A stretch of 64,000 nucleotides of DNA from Candidatus Obscuribacterales bacterium (GTDB lineage Bacteria > Cyanobacteriota > Vampirovibrionia > Obscuribacterales > Obscuribacteraceae): positions 1 to 64,000 of the forward strand of contig JAKFVQ010000003.1 in the NCBI GenBank assembly GCA_021732085.1, given 5' to 3'. Under the pieces are notes generated by a model, which saw only the letters and a list, made by a program, of their open reading frames with translations, was not told the DNA's origin and searched no databases. Below are positions 1 through 8,139 of this stretch, piece after piece. The position numbers and the translations under genes were made by a program. Position 1 is the first letter of the stretch, and every line of letters starts with the position of its first letter.

Positions 1-63
1 CAAAACGCCACCAGAAAACTCCTTAACTTTAGGAAAAAACAGTGAGCCGCATGTTACGTTGTA

Positions 64-124
64 ATGGTGTCTTTTATGGATGAGGCAACGGTCTTGTCAT
101 GGTGTCATTTTTCAGTGAGGCAAC
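64..124. repeat. Two-copy imperfect direct repeat, 35-base period
   Basis: Units 64-89 and 99-124 share ATGGTGTC at the left and TGAGGCAAC at the right, with five mismatches between. The role is unknown; it could be a paired binding site or a remnant of a larger element. Confidence 0.5.
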
Positions 125-135
125 ACGTACCTAAG

Positions 136-153
136 GCTCACTATCGAGTGAGC
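136..153. terminator. Hairpin, possible terminator
   Basis: A perfect 7-base-pair stem (GCTCACT / AGTGAGC) closes a four-base loop. On the plus strand it is followed by a weak T stretch (ACTACTTTT). It could end a gene lying left of the window or the minus-strand hydrolase gene at 396-1442; the missing strong U-tract makes the call tentative. Confidence 0.3.
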
Positions 154-395
154 ACTACTTTTGGAATGAAGTATTAATGACCCTTGTTTTGGTATTCTTG
201 GCAGCATGAACCATCTCGTTCACATGAGGTAGAAGGCAAAGGCATCTGTTCCACCGAAATCTGAATTTCGAATGTTCAAGGCTTCGAGCCCAGACGCCAG
301 CGCGTCCAAGCACATAACACGGACCAACACGTGACGCAATTGCTGCGATGTTATCGTCGATACGCAATTGGCTACGACGCTAGTTCGCTGTGACG

Positions 396-1442
396 CTATT
401 CGCTGCGAGAAACGTTAGTCTCTTGCGAGCTGCCACTGGTCAACAGTTCTTTGCCAGATTCCAGTTCAGCTGCGGTCTTAGAGATATTGTGATTATCCAA
501 CCATCCAACGATTGTTTCCATCGTGTCCGGTCTGATGTGCGATGTTTCGATCAAGATGTGACCGCGGTTTTCAAACCAGCGTACTTGCTGATCTTGCGAC
601 TTCAAGCGAGACATCAAAAGCACGACGGCATCGGCGCGAACGCAGCGATCATCTTTTGCTTGCAGTACCAAAACTGGATTGTTCGGACGAATGTTCGGAA
701 CGTATGCCAAAGTTTGATTAATGCTGTTGCGGCTAGCGATTAGCTCGGTAGCGCTCATCTTGCGGCGCAGCATTGGATCATGCGTTAGCTCATTTACGAT
801 CTCCGGATCTTCGCTGGCATACTTTTTGACGTATGGCATCAAATCAAGCTGCTTGCGGAAATTTGCCACAATCGCCGGCACGTTCTTGACGGTGTTCGAA
901 TCAACAAAGTGGTGCGCACGAATGGCTGGTGAAGATAGAACCAAGCCATCGGCAAGGTTTGGACGAGCACTGGCAATTCTAATCGCCATGTCCGCTCCCA
1001 TGCTTTCACCTACAATGTATAGCGGCATGCCTGGGTGATCTTCTTTCAGTCTATCTGCCAGCTTGACGAGATCCTCTGACGTCTTGCCGTAGTGGATCTT
1101 TTGCTTGCAATCTTTTGCAGAGCAGAACTCATGCGGATAGTCTTTAGTAAGTCGGCCATAACCGCGCATATCGGTTGCGTATACTAGAAATCCTTTTTCA
1201 GCCAGAGTCTTGCCAAGCTCGTCATATGATTGCCCGTGCATTACAAGACCGTGTAAGGCTAGAATAACGCCCTTCGCCGGCCCCGTAGGTGCCCAGTGAT
1301 AGATAGGCATATTCATTAGATATTCGAGATCCGTGTGGTACTGACACTCTATCTCTGTAGCGGTCGCTGGAAGCGTCGACGCTAACAAAGACAATGCCAG
1401 AGCGCACCGCGACAAAGCACGGCGGAACTCCAAAGTAACCAT
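396..1442 (-). CDS. Exported alpha/beta hydrolase, monoacylglycerol lipase-like
   Basis: Serine hydrolase of the Hydrolase_4/monoglyceride-lipase type, expected to cleave an ester, outside the cytoplasm. The 348-residue product begins with a signal peptide (basic start, Leu/Ala-rich core, Ala-Thr-Ala near residue 28). The HG oxyanion motif is at 64-65, the nucleophile elbow GESMG is at 145-149 with Ser147, and the other triad members fit Asp264 (KDDRC) and His295 (RGHIL). A 'MRGYG' segment at 92-96 is typical of the family. Length is usual for the family plus a short C-terminal tail rich in Ser and Glu. It is transcribed away from carB with a 347-base gap. The substrate cannot be read from sequence; a lysophospholipase or chlorophyllase-like role is equally open. 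Confidence 0.85.
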   Translation of the reverse strand: MVTLEFRRALSRCALALSLLASTLPATATEIECQYHTDLEYLMNMPIYHWAPTGPAKGVILALHGLVMHGQSYDELGKTLAEKGFLVYATDMRGYGRLTKDYPHEFCSAKDCKQKIHYGKTSEDLVKLADRLKEDHPGMPLYIVGESMGADMAIRIASARPNLADGLVLSSPAIRAHHFVDSNTVKNVPAIVANFRKQLDLMPYVKKYASEDPEIVNELTHDPMLRRKMSATELIASRNSINQTLAYVPNIRPNNPVLVLQAKDDRCVRADAVVLLMSRLKSQDQQVRWFENRGHILIETSHIRPDTMETIVGWLDNHNISKTAAELESGKELLTSGSSQETNVSRSE

Positions 1443-1789
1443 AAGCTTGACCCCCTTTCGAAGCTTAGGCCGGCATTCTCAGCGGGCAATCTTAGGAAGC
1501 CCGTAACAGTCTCTTACCAACCTTGGCGAGGGTTCTAAACGTGTTTAGCGAGGATTCGACGAAATACTGAACAGCAATTTAGCGACAGACCTTTGTAAAG
1601 ATTCACCAGCTGCCGTTTTTGCTCTTCAGGACGTGTAAACTTAGAATGTTCAATTTTGGGATTGGTTCCCGGCCAAACGGATTAATCTCAAAAGAAAGAG
1701 CGGCGAGCATCGGTGAGTGACCGTAGCGAAACGTTCGAATAATCACGTAGAGGAGCCGAAGCCTATCCTGGTGACGGAAGAACAATCGA
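1443..1789. other. Divergent intergenic region between hydrolase gene and carB
   Basis: 347 bases that must hold the promoters of both divergent genes. A GGAAG ribosome site sits at about 1776-1780, nine bases before the carB ATG. No PyrR-type attenuator hairpin, tRNA or other RNA structure was evident by eye, and carA is not upstream. Confidence 0.45.
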
Positions 1790-4700
1790 ATGCCTAAACG
1801 GACTGATATTAAAAAGATTCTGGTATTAGGGGCCGGACCGATAACGATCGGGCAGGCGTGTGAGTTTGATTATTCAGGCACACAATCTTGTAAGGCATTA
1901 AAGGATGAGGGCTACGAAGTCATTCTCATCAACTCCAATCCGGCGACAATCATGACCGACCCCAACCTTGCTGATCGGACATATCTTGAACCGGTGACCG
2001 CTGAGTTTGCCAGAGAAGTGATTATTCGCGAACGACCGGATGCCTTGCTTCCAACCATGGGTGGGCAGACCGCACTTAATGTAGCCGTTCAACTGCACGA
2101 ACAAGGCATTCTAGCTGAATACAATGTAGAGCTTATCGGCGCTAAGGTCGATGCGATTAAATTGGCTGAGGATCGAGAACTCTTCAAAGACAAGATGATC
2201 GAAATTGGACTTTATGTACCTAAGTCCGGAATCGCCCGGCACCTTAGCGAGGTCCGCGACATTGCAGCCGAAATTGGTTTCCCAATTATCATAAGACCAG
2301 CGTTTACCCTCGGTGGCACCGGCGGTGGTATTGCCTACAATCAAGAAGAGCTAGAGCCAATTGCCCTTGAAGGATTGAATGCCAGCCCAGTGCACGAAAT
2401 CTTGCTCGAACAAAGCGTGCTTGGATGGAAAGAAATCGAGCTGGAAGTAATGCGCGACTGCATGGATAACGTCGTCATTATTTGTTCGATCGAGAACTTC
2501 GATCCAATGGGAATCCACACCGGCGACTCCATAACAGTGGCTCCTGTTCAGACCTTGACCGATCGCGAGTATCAGGAATTGCGCGATGCGGCGATCAAAG
2601 TAATTCGTGCCGTAGGAGTTGATACCGGCGGTTCTAACATTCAATTCGGTATCAGCCCGGAAAACGGCCAGGTTTGCGTGATCGAAATGAACCCGCGCGT
2701 CTCGCGTTCCTCCGCACTGGCCAGCAAAGCCACTGGCTATCCGATTGCCAAGATTGCTGCCAAGCTCGCCGTCGGTATGACGCTTGATGAGATTCCAAAC
2801 GACATTACTGAAATCACCCCAGCTTCATTTGAACCGGTTATCGATTACGTTGTCACCAAGGTTCCTCGCTTCAACTTCGAAAAGTTCAGAGGTTCAGATA
2901 ATACCCTTACGACGCAAATGAAGTCGGTTGGTGAGGTAATGGCAATCGGAAGGTCCTTCCAGGAATCTTTCCAGAAAGCATTGCGCGGGCTTGAACTGGG
3001 CTTGCCGGGATTCACGTCCGTGCAGACCCGACAAAAGGCTGATCGCGCAGAATGGCGCCGCCGTCTCGCCGTGCCAAGCAATCACAGAGCGACCGATATC
3101 TTCGGCGCGCTTGATGCAGGAGTCTTGATCGAAGAAATTCACGAGCTCTCTCACATCGATATGTGGTTCCTGGATAACTTGTTGGAGATCTGGCAAGAAA
3201 GCCGCGCGCTCTCCTCAGCCGTGCACTCGGTGCAGGAGCTGGACGAAAGATATCTGCGCAAGCTCAAACGCACCGGATTCAGTGACAAGCAAATCGCTCG
3301 TCTGATATCAGAGCGCACAGGAAACTCCGCTAGTGAAGACGATATATATGCTGCCCGTCAGCAGCACAAAGTTTTCCCCGTCTATAAGACAGTTGATACC
3401 TGCTCTGCTGAGTTCCAAGCTCACACTCCTTATATGTATTCCACTTATGAGGATGAGTCGGAGGTTCCACCCAGCGACAAGAAGAAGGTAATGATTCTGG
3501 GCGGCGGACCTAATCGCATCGGTCAGGGAATTGAATTCGACTATTGTTGCGTGCAGACCACGATGGCAATCCGCGAACTGGGCTTCGACGCAATCATGGT
3601 CAATTCGAATCCTGAAACTGTTTCTACCGATTACGATGTGTCGGACCGCTTGTATTTCGAACCACTCACATTGGAAGACGTCTGCAATATTTGCGCGGTT
3701 GAAAAACCCGAAGGTGTTATCGTTCAGCTTGGTGGACAAACGCCGTTGAAGCTTGCAGCGGGATTGGAAAAACGCGGAATCAAAATCCTGGGCACTTCGC
3801 CCGACTCAATCGATCTTGCAGAAGACAGATCTCGATTCGGCGCTGTACTTGAAAAATTGAATTTGCGCCAACCTCAAGGCGGAACGGCGACCACGGCCCC
3901 GGAAGCGATGAAGATTGCCGAATCGATCGGCTTCCCAGTGTTGGTGCGCCCCAGTTATGTACTTGGGGGAAGCGCCATGCGAATCATCTTCACCACCGAA
4001 GAGTTGGAGCAATGGTTGACCACAGGATTCTCCGTGCAGCCTGATCATCCTGTCTTGATCGATCAATTCCTGGAGAACGCGGTTGAAGTTGATGTGGATG
4101 CTGTGTGCGATGGACAGCAAACAGTTATCGCAGGAATCATGGAGCACATCGAGCAGGCTGGTATCCACTCGGGTGATAGCACTTGCGTGCTGCCGTCGCA
4201 ATCGATACCTCTGCAAATCATTGAAGAGATCCGTGTTGCCACACGCAAGCTTGCTGAGGAATTGAAAGTAATCGGGTTGATGAATATTCAATTCGCCTTG
4301 AAAGATAATCTAGTCTATGTGCTTGAAGTCAATCCGCGCGCAAGTCGTACGGTGCCATTTGTGTCTAAGGCAACTGGTGTTGCATGGGCACAGGTCGCCG
4401 CAAAAGTGATGCTCGGTAAAACGCTCGCCGAATTGAAGGTCGGTGATCGTTTATTGCCTCCTCATATATCTGTGAAATCGGTAGTGATACCATTCAAGAA
4501 ATTTCCTGGCTCGGAAATCTCGCTCGGACCTGAGATGCGCTCAACCGGCGAAGTTATGGGAATTGCATCGCAATTCGGACTGGCATTTGCCAAAGCCCAA
4601 ATCGCTGCCGGACACGATCTTCCGGTAAAGGGACGTGTGTTCTTGAGCGTCTCAGATGCATACAAGTCAGACGTTGTACCGGTTGCTCAGAGCCTTTATC

Positions 4701-5065
4701 AGCTCGGATTTGAAATTGTGGCTACTCGAGGAACTGCTGCCACCGTTCACGCTGGTGGCATACCTGCCTCGGTCGTAAACAAGGTTTCGGAAGGACGTCC
4801 GAATCTTGTGGACAGGATCAAGAACCGCGAGATTAATCTGGTAATCAACATTCCGTCCGGACGCTCTGCCCACCGCGACGACCAATTAATTCGCCGCGCA
4901 GCAATCAACTACAACGTACCGGTCGTCACCACACTCTCGGGAGCAAAAGCGACAGCAGCTGCCATCGCAGCATTGCAACAAGGAAACCTCGGAGTCAACA
5001 GCTTGCAGGAATACCATCAGAAGATCGCGCAACTAGAGAGCCAGGTCCGCCCTGTCCTTCGGTAA
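1790..5065 (+). CDS. carB: Carbamoyl-phosphate synthase large subunit
   Basis: Makes carbamoyl phosphate from bicarbonate, glutamine-derived ammonia and two ATP for pyrimidine and arginine synthesis, with the glutaminase subunit CarA as partner. The 1091 residues match the family length. Two homologous ATP-grasp halves are visible: the first opens near residue 15 ([19 protein letters not shown]), the second near 571 ([15 protein letters not shown]). The allosteric MGS-like domain runs from about 948 to the end. Glu-Met-Asn-Pro-Arg and Glu-Val-Asn-Pro-Arg metal-site motifs appear in the two halves. A GGAAG ribosome site precedes the ATG. carA is not in the window. The SRPBCC gene follows after one base, so the two are likely co-translated. 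Confidence 0.98.
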   Translation: MPKRTDIKKILVLGAGPITIGQACEFDYSGTQSCKALKDEGYEVILINSNPATIMTDPNLADRTYLEPVTAEFAREVIIRERPDALLPTMGGQTALNVAVQLHEQGILAEYNVELIGAKVDAIKLAEDRELFKDKMIEIGLYVPKSGIARHLSEVRDIAAEIGFPIIIRPAFTLGGTGGGIAYNQEELEPIALEGLNASPVHEILLEQSVLGWKEIELEVMRDCMDNVVIICSIENFDPMGIHTGDSITVAPVQTLTDREYQELRDAAIKVIRAVGVDTGGSNIQFGISPENGQVCVIEMNPRVSRSSALASKATGYPIAKIAAKLAVGMTLDEIPNDITEITPASFEPVIDYVVTKVPRFNFEKFRGSDNTLTTQMKSVGEVMAIGRSFQESFQKALRGLELGLPGFTSVQTRQKADRAEWRRRLAVPSNHRATDIFGALDAGVLIEEIHELSHIDMWFLDNLLEIWQESRALSSAVHSVQELDERYLRKLKRTGFSDKQIARLISERTGNSASEDDIYAARQQHKVFPVYKTVDTCSAEFQAHTPYMYSTYEDESEVPPSDKKKVMILGGGPNRIGQGIEFDYCCVQTTMAIRELGFDAIMVNSNPETVSTDYDVSDRLYFEPLTLEDVCNICAVEKPEGVIVQLGGQTPLKLAAGLEKRGIKILGTSPDSIDLAEDRSRFGAVLEKLNLRQPQGGTATTAPEAMKIAESIGFPVLVRPSYVLGGSAMRIIFTTEELEQWLTTGFSVQPDHPVLIDQFLENAVEVDVDAVCDGQQTVIAGIMEHIEQAGIHSGDSTCVLPSQSIPLQIIEEIRVATRKLAEELKVIGLMNIQFALKDNLVYVLEVNPRASRTVPFVSKATGVAWAQVAAKVMLGKTLAELKVGDRLLPPHISVKSVVIPFKKFPGSEISLGPEMRSTGEVMGIASQFGLAFAKAQIAAGHDLPVKGRVFLSVSDAYKSDVVPVAQSLYQLGFEIVATRGTAATVHAGGIPASVVNKVSEGRPNLVDRIKNREINLVINIPSGRSAHRDDQLIRRAAINYNVPVVTTLSGAKATAAAIAALQQGNLGVNSLQEYHQKIAQLESQVRPVLR

Positions 5066-5066
5066 A

Positions 5067-5498
5067 ATGCCAAAGGTATCAGCCAAAGAATCATTGCTCG
5101 TCGGTGCAGAGCCTGAAAAGGTGTATCGTGTTCTGCTCGATCCGACGCATCACAAGCGCATTCTGCCAGATGCATTTGTGCGATACGAATCTGAGAGTGA
5201 GGGAATCGTTTCCTTTGCTCTTAAGGTCGGTGGTATCACGCGCGAGTTTCGTGTGGAAGTTCTGGAAATAGAAAAGGATCGCTTACTGCGCGAGAAAGAT
5301 CTTGCCACGGGGATCGAAACCGACTTTCGTCTTGAGCCGCACCAACAAGGTACGCTCGTGACTATTTCCACCTCCTACGAAGCGCCGTCCAACATCGCTG
5401 GAACTATCGAAGCATTTACTGCTCCGAAGTTTCTATCAAAGCTCTATAACGAAGAGCTGATAAAACTTGGGCGTTATATTCTAACGATCCCAGACTGA
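5067..5498 (+). CDS. SRPBCC-fold protein coupled to carB
   Basis: A 143-residue soluble protein with the pattern of a START/SRPBCC (Bet v 1-like) helix-grip fold: an N-terminal strand, a 'PEKVYRVLLDPTHHKRILPD' helix region (17-36), a run of alternating beta strands to about 110, and a long C-terminal helix ending at 143. Proteins of this fold bind small hydrophobic ligands or act as carbon monoxide dehydrogenase subunit G-like factors. No catalytic residues can be named. The ATG lies one base after the carB stop, implying translational coupling, although a metabolic link to carbamoyl phosphate is unknown. A perfect hairpin follows the stop codon. Confidence 0.75.
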   Translation: MPKVSAKESLLVGAEPEKVYRVLLDPTHHKRILPDAFVRYESESEGIVSFALKVGGITREFRVEVLEIEKDRLLREKDLATGIETDFRLEPHQQGTLVTISTSYEAPSNIAGTIEAFTAPKFLSKLYNEELIKLGRYILTIPD

Positions 5499-5505
5499 GA
5501 TCAAA

Positions 5506-5525
5506 GATGCCCTCAGCAGGGCATC
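5506..5525 (+). terminator. Likely terminator of the carB operon
   Basis: A perfect 8-base-pair stem GATGCCCT/AGGGCATC with a four-base loop starts seven bases after the stop of the SRPBCC gene. The U-tract is weak (AATTTAGAG), so Rho-independent action is plausible but not certain. Confidence 0.6.
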
Positions 5526-5714
5526 AATTTAGAGAAAATCCTATGCAAGCCGGATTTCTGTGCTGGTCGTCCTTATTCCCCTCTGAAGTATATAGGCCAG
5601 CGTTCTTATGATTTTGGGGGGCCGGTGAGAGTGGCCTTAGCTCCAGGTGCTATACGCTTTACTGCACTAACCTGAGAAGAAGTTCGGCGCTTAAACCGTT
5701 AAGAAGAGAAGATA

Positions 5715-6428
5715 CTATTCGCCGGGTCTCAATACCCAAGGGATCTGATGCTTAATACGATCGCGCTCACCTTGATCCGTTAGTTTATCAAAAAGCAGAT
5801 TGGTGAACTTAGAATAGGTGGCTGTCTGATCCGGATCTGCTATTTCTCCGTAGCCTGCGTCGCGCATTGCGTTCCACTGATGTTCACTGGTCTTGGCGAA
5901 TTCTACAAACTTGTCAGCTAGTTCCTTCTGATTCAAATTTGCGCCCTGATCATTGATCCATTTCTCTAAGTCATTGAGAACATCGAGACGATTTTCTGGT
6001 ATATCATTCTCTATTTCTTCTTGCTTCGTTTTTTCAGACTCATTGGTCTTTTCGCCCAGCTTGCCTGCTGCTTCACCTATTCCGGCGCCGGCTGCAGCGG
6101 CTGCTTCTCCGGCTTTCGCCGCGCCTGCACCACCTTTGCCTGCTCCTTCTATCGCCCCATGTGCAGCTTCATGTGCTGCTGTGGTCGAATCGGTTTTGGC
6201 ACCGGTGGATGGATCTAATTCCGCATGTGCTTTTTCATGCATGGCGATGTCGATTGTTGGTAATCCGCCGGGAGGCTTGGTATCAGTTCCCGACTTTGCA
6301 CCACTTACAGTGCTCTCCGAACGCACGTCGTTTAAGGCATGCTCCATCGCGGATTTTCCTACTGCTTCGGCGCCTTCTGCGGCGAACTCTTTCGGTGCAG
6401 CGTTTGATTCCAAGTTTCCGTCAGCCAT
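5715..6428 (-). CDS. Low-complexity Ala/Gly/Glu-rich protein of unknown function
   Basis: Not recognised. The start at 6428 is chosen over a longer frame beginning at 6503 because GGGAGGA lies seven bases before this ATG; the product is then 237 residues. It has no signal peptide or membrane segment. Residues up to about 60 are acidic and Ser/Ala-rich, the middle is an Ala-Gly-Lys block (about 90-130) with His-containing 'AHEAAHG'-like text, and the last 100 residues look like a small helical domain rich in Asp, Glu, Gln and Trp. The His pattern resembles HExxH only loosely and is not taken as a protease site. Codon pattern and the strong ribosome site support a real gene. Confidence 0.6.
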   Translation of the reverse strand: MADGNLESNAAPKEFAAEGAEAVGKSAMEHALNDVRSESTVSGAKSGTDTKPPGGLPTIDIAMHEKAHAELDPSTGAKTDSTTAAHEAAHGAIEGAGKGGAGAAKAGEAAAAAGAGIGEAAGKLGEKTNESEKTKQEEIENDIPENRLDVLNDLEKWINDQGANLNQKELADKFVEFAKTSEHQWNAMRDAGYGEIADPDQTATYSKFTNLLFDKLTDQGERDRIKHQIPWVLRPGE

Positions 6429-6625
6429 GACACGTCCTCCCGATCCATAATCGGATCCCTCGATCTGTAAACCAGATCTCTCCTGTACCGCATTAAATAC
6501 CAAAAGACGCGATGCGAGAACGGGTAATTCGCCCTTCGCTACTGTGGTAATATGCAGCCGCCGTGAAACTCAGGGTTCCGGGCGTTTCAAGTCATACTAG
6601 GAGAATAGACGTGCAAGCTGCGTGC

Positions 6626-7306
6626 TTAGTAGCCGCCGGCTTTGGCAGTTGCGCCTTGAACGATGGCAACACCAGCTGATGTTCCAAGTCGTGTAGCACC
6701 GGCATCAATCAATGATTTCGCTTTTGCATAGTCGCGAATTCCGGCGCTTGCTTTAATTGCTACTTTGTCGCTGCCGAGTGTTTCTTTCATCAGACGTACA
6801 TCCTCAACGGTCGCGCCGATTCCATCTTTGACAAAACCGGTGGAGGTCTTCACGAACGCTGCGCCTGCATCTGCTGTTGCGCGGGTCGCTGCCACTTTCT
6901 CCTGATTGGTCAGCAAATCGCATTCGATGATCACTTTGACGATTTGATCGCGAGCTACTTTTACAATTGCTCTGATTTCGTCGCGCACATACTCAATCTG
7001 CTTGTCTTTGAGAGCGCCAATATTGATGACCATGTCGATTTCTTCCGCGCCTTCGGAGATCGCTCGCTGCGCCTCGGCAATTTTGAGGTCGGTTAGATTC
7101 TGTCCCAGAGGAAAGCCGATAACGCTCGCGACTGCGACCTTGGTCGAGGACAGCGCTTTAACAGCGTGGCGCACATAATAAGGATTGACGCAGACTGCAA
7201 AAAATCCATTTTCTGCGGCTTCCTGGCAAAGCTGTTCGATGTCTTTGACTGTGGCTGCCGGGTTGAGATTGGTGTGATCAATATATTTGGCGATCTCAGA
7301 GCTCAT
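6626..7306 (-). CDS. deoC: Deoxyribose-phosphate aldolase
   Basis: Class I aldolase that splits 2-deoxyribose 5-phosphate into acetaldehyde and glyceraldehyde 3-phosphate in deoxynucleoside breakdown. The 226-residue product has the short-form DeoC length. The Schiff-base Lys is Lys153 in FVKTSTGF, the second active-site Lys is Lys185 in KASAGIRD, and Asp91 in EIDMVINIG fits the third catalytic residue. KASAGIR replaces the commoner KASGGIR. An AAGGGG ribosome site lies just before the ATG. No other deo gene is next to it; the low-complexity gene lies downstream on the same strand after a gap of about 200 bases. Confidence 0.96.
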   Translation of the reverse strand: MSSEIAKYIDHTNLNPAATVKDIEQLCQEAAENGFFAVCVNPYYVRHAVKALSSTKVAVASVIGFPLGQNLTDLKIAEAQRAISEGAEEIDMVINIGALKDKQIEYVRDEIRAIVKVARDQIVKVIIECDLLTNQEKVAATRATADAGAAFVKTSTGFVKDGIGATVEDVRLMKETLGSDKVAIKASAGIRDYAKAKSLIDAGATRLGTSAGVAIVQGATAKAGGY

Positions 7307-7390
7307 GACTTACCCCTTGCGTTAGTTTAGAAGCCTCTCACCAAGGCTGAAGCTTGCAGAACGCACCATTATATATGACCTTTAAAAATA

Positions 7391-7429
7391 GAACGAGAGC
7401 AGTTTATTCAGGGTAAACTCCTCTCGTTC
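7391..7429. terminator. Strong hairpin with T-tracts on both sides
   Basis: GAACGAGAG (7391-7399) pairs perfectly with CTCTCGTTC (7421-7429) and AGTTTA (7401-7406) pairs with TAAACT (7414-7419), leaving one C-C mismatch and a seven-base loop. Read on the minus strand the stem is followed by TATTTTTAAA, a good U-tract; on the plus strand by TCTTTCC. No gene is known to end here on either strand, so it may close an unannotated RNA or attenuate transcription. Confidence 0.6.
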
Positions 7430-7740
7430 TTTCCGCTTCAATAAAAGGTTTGCAGGTCTGCGATGGGTTCATTCCATCTACGACTCGGCTACCTGCGGTA
7501 GTCGCGCCTGCTCATCGTATTGCCATTTTTGCCATTTAACTAACGTAGTGGTGCCAACCAACCTAGGAGTCACTCAGGCGGTACCGGATTCGTGGAGCGG
7601 GGCGTATTGATTACGTCTCTTCCAGGAGCGGGACCTGATGATGTCATAGTATGTCCCCGACTTGCCAAACGCATGACACGGATGTGGAATTTTCGTGAAA
7701 TCAGAAATTGCTATGACAACTTCCTGGGTTGCCGCTCCGA

Positions 7741-7746
7741 TATAAT
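7741..7746 (+). promoter_or_regulatory. Candidate -10 box for the DUF5132-like/P-type ATPase pair
   Basis: A perfect TATAAT lies 90 bases before the start codon and immediately before the folded leader. The -35 region is poor (AACTTC at 17-base spacing), so this would be an activator-dependent or weak promoter. Transcription would start near 7752, at the base of the hairpin. Confidence 0.4.
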
Positions 7747-7747
7747 A

Positions 7748-7810
7748 GCGGGCGGAGCACCCAGTTAGTTTTGGGCAAGGCGAAACATTGACGGTGCTTT
7801 GGGCGCCCGT
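7748..7810 (+). promoter_or_regulatory. Structured 5' leader RNA, riboswitch-like
   Basis: The 7-base-pair outer stem is GCGGGCG (7748-7754) with CGCCCGT (7804-7810, one G-T pair). The inner 6-base-pair stem is AGCACC (7756-7761) with GGTGCT (7793-7798), separated from the outer stem by an asymmetric internal loop. The apical part (7762-7792) is G-rich. An AGAGGA ribosome site at about 7824-7829 follows. It does not match a riboswitch class I can name. Confidence 0.45.
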
Positions 7811-7836
7811 AAATACAAAATCCAGAGGATAAATGC

Positions 7837-8136
7837 ATGTTGAAGGAATTGGCGGAAGTTCTCGGAAGCAAATGGGGGCTAATTGGTCTGGGCGCTCTGC
7901 TCCTTGTGAGCGGCGGCGGCAAGAAAGCCGTGCGCAAAGCTGCCAAAGGTGTTATCAAAGCCGGGCTTGCAGTGTCCGATAGTACAAGGGAATACGTGGC
8001 AGAGCTCAAGGAGCAGACCAGCGACCTCATCGCCGAAGCGAAGGCGGAAAAGAACGAGTCCCAGACCCATGCTGGCATCAATCCTGAGCCCAAGAAATCC
8101 AAGAAGAAAGACAAAGAACCCAAAACAGTCGACTAG
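7837..8136 (+). CDS. Small membrane protein, DUF5132/PacL-like, partner of P-type ATPase
   Basis: A 99-residue protein with one N-terminal hydrophobic segment (about 12-26), then an amphipathic Lys/Ala-rich helix and the pattern REYVAELKEQTSDLIAEAKAE (61-81) seen in DUF5132 proteins and, in layout, in mycobacterial PacL (DUF1490) scaffold proteins, which sit next to heavy-metal P-type ATPases. The last 20 residues are almost all Lys, Pro, Asp and Glu. Unlike PacL proteins it has no His/Asp metal-binding cluster, only one His. It starts after an AGAGGA ribosome site and ends three bases before the GTG of the ATPase gene, so the two are probably an operon. The family assignment is by pattern, not by a search. 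Confidence 0.7.
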   Translation: MLKELAEVLGSKWGLIGLGALLLVSGGGKKAVRKAAKGVIKAGLAVSDSTREYVAELKEQTSDLIAEAKAEKNESQTHAGINPEPKKSKKKDKEPKTVD

Positions 8137-8139
8137 TCC

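Larger units (their letters stand above)
1..395. other. Non-coding left edge with a small direct repeat
   Basis: No convincing gene is seen in this stretch. It holds two imperfect 26-base direct repeats with a 35-base period (64-89 and 99-124; both start ATGGTGTC and end GAGGCAAC, with five differences inside) and a short perfect hairpin at 136-153. The only open frame, on the minus strand, has no recognisable protein character. Confidence 0.5.
7307..7836. other. 530-base intergenic region with two RNA structures
   Basis: Between divergent deoC and the small membrane protein gene. It holds a long hairpin with T-rich flanks on both sides (7391-7429), a perfect TATAAT box (7741-7746) and a folded leader (7748-7810). 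The part between 7440 and 7740 is open in no convincing frame; short inverted pairs such as CTACC/GGTAG near 7490 hint at structured RNA. Confidence 0.5.

Noticed and set aside
6150-6260. HExxH-like His text in the low-complexity protein as a metalloprotease site
   Set aside because: The order is AHEAAHG in an Ala-rich stretch with no supporting metal ligand or fold.
7461-7477. T-arm-like GATGG-GTTCATT-CCATC, possible tRNA
   Set aside because: No matching acceptor stem, D-arm or anticodon arm could be placed around it, and the loop does not fit the TTCRANY pattern.
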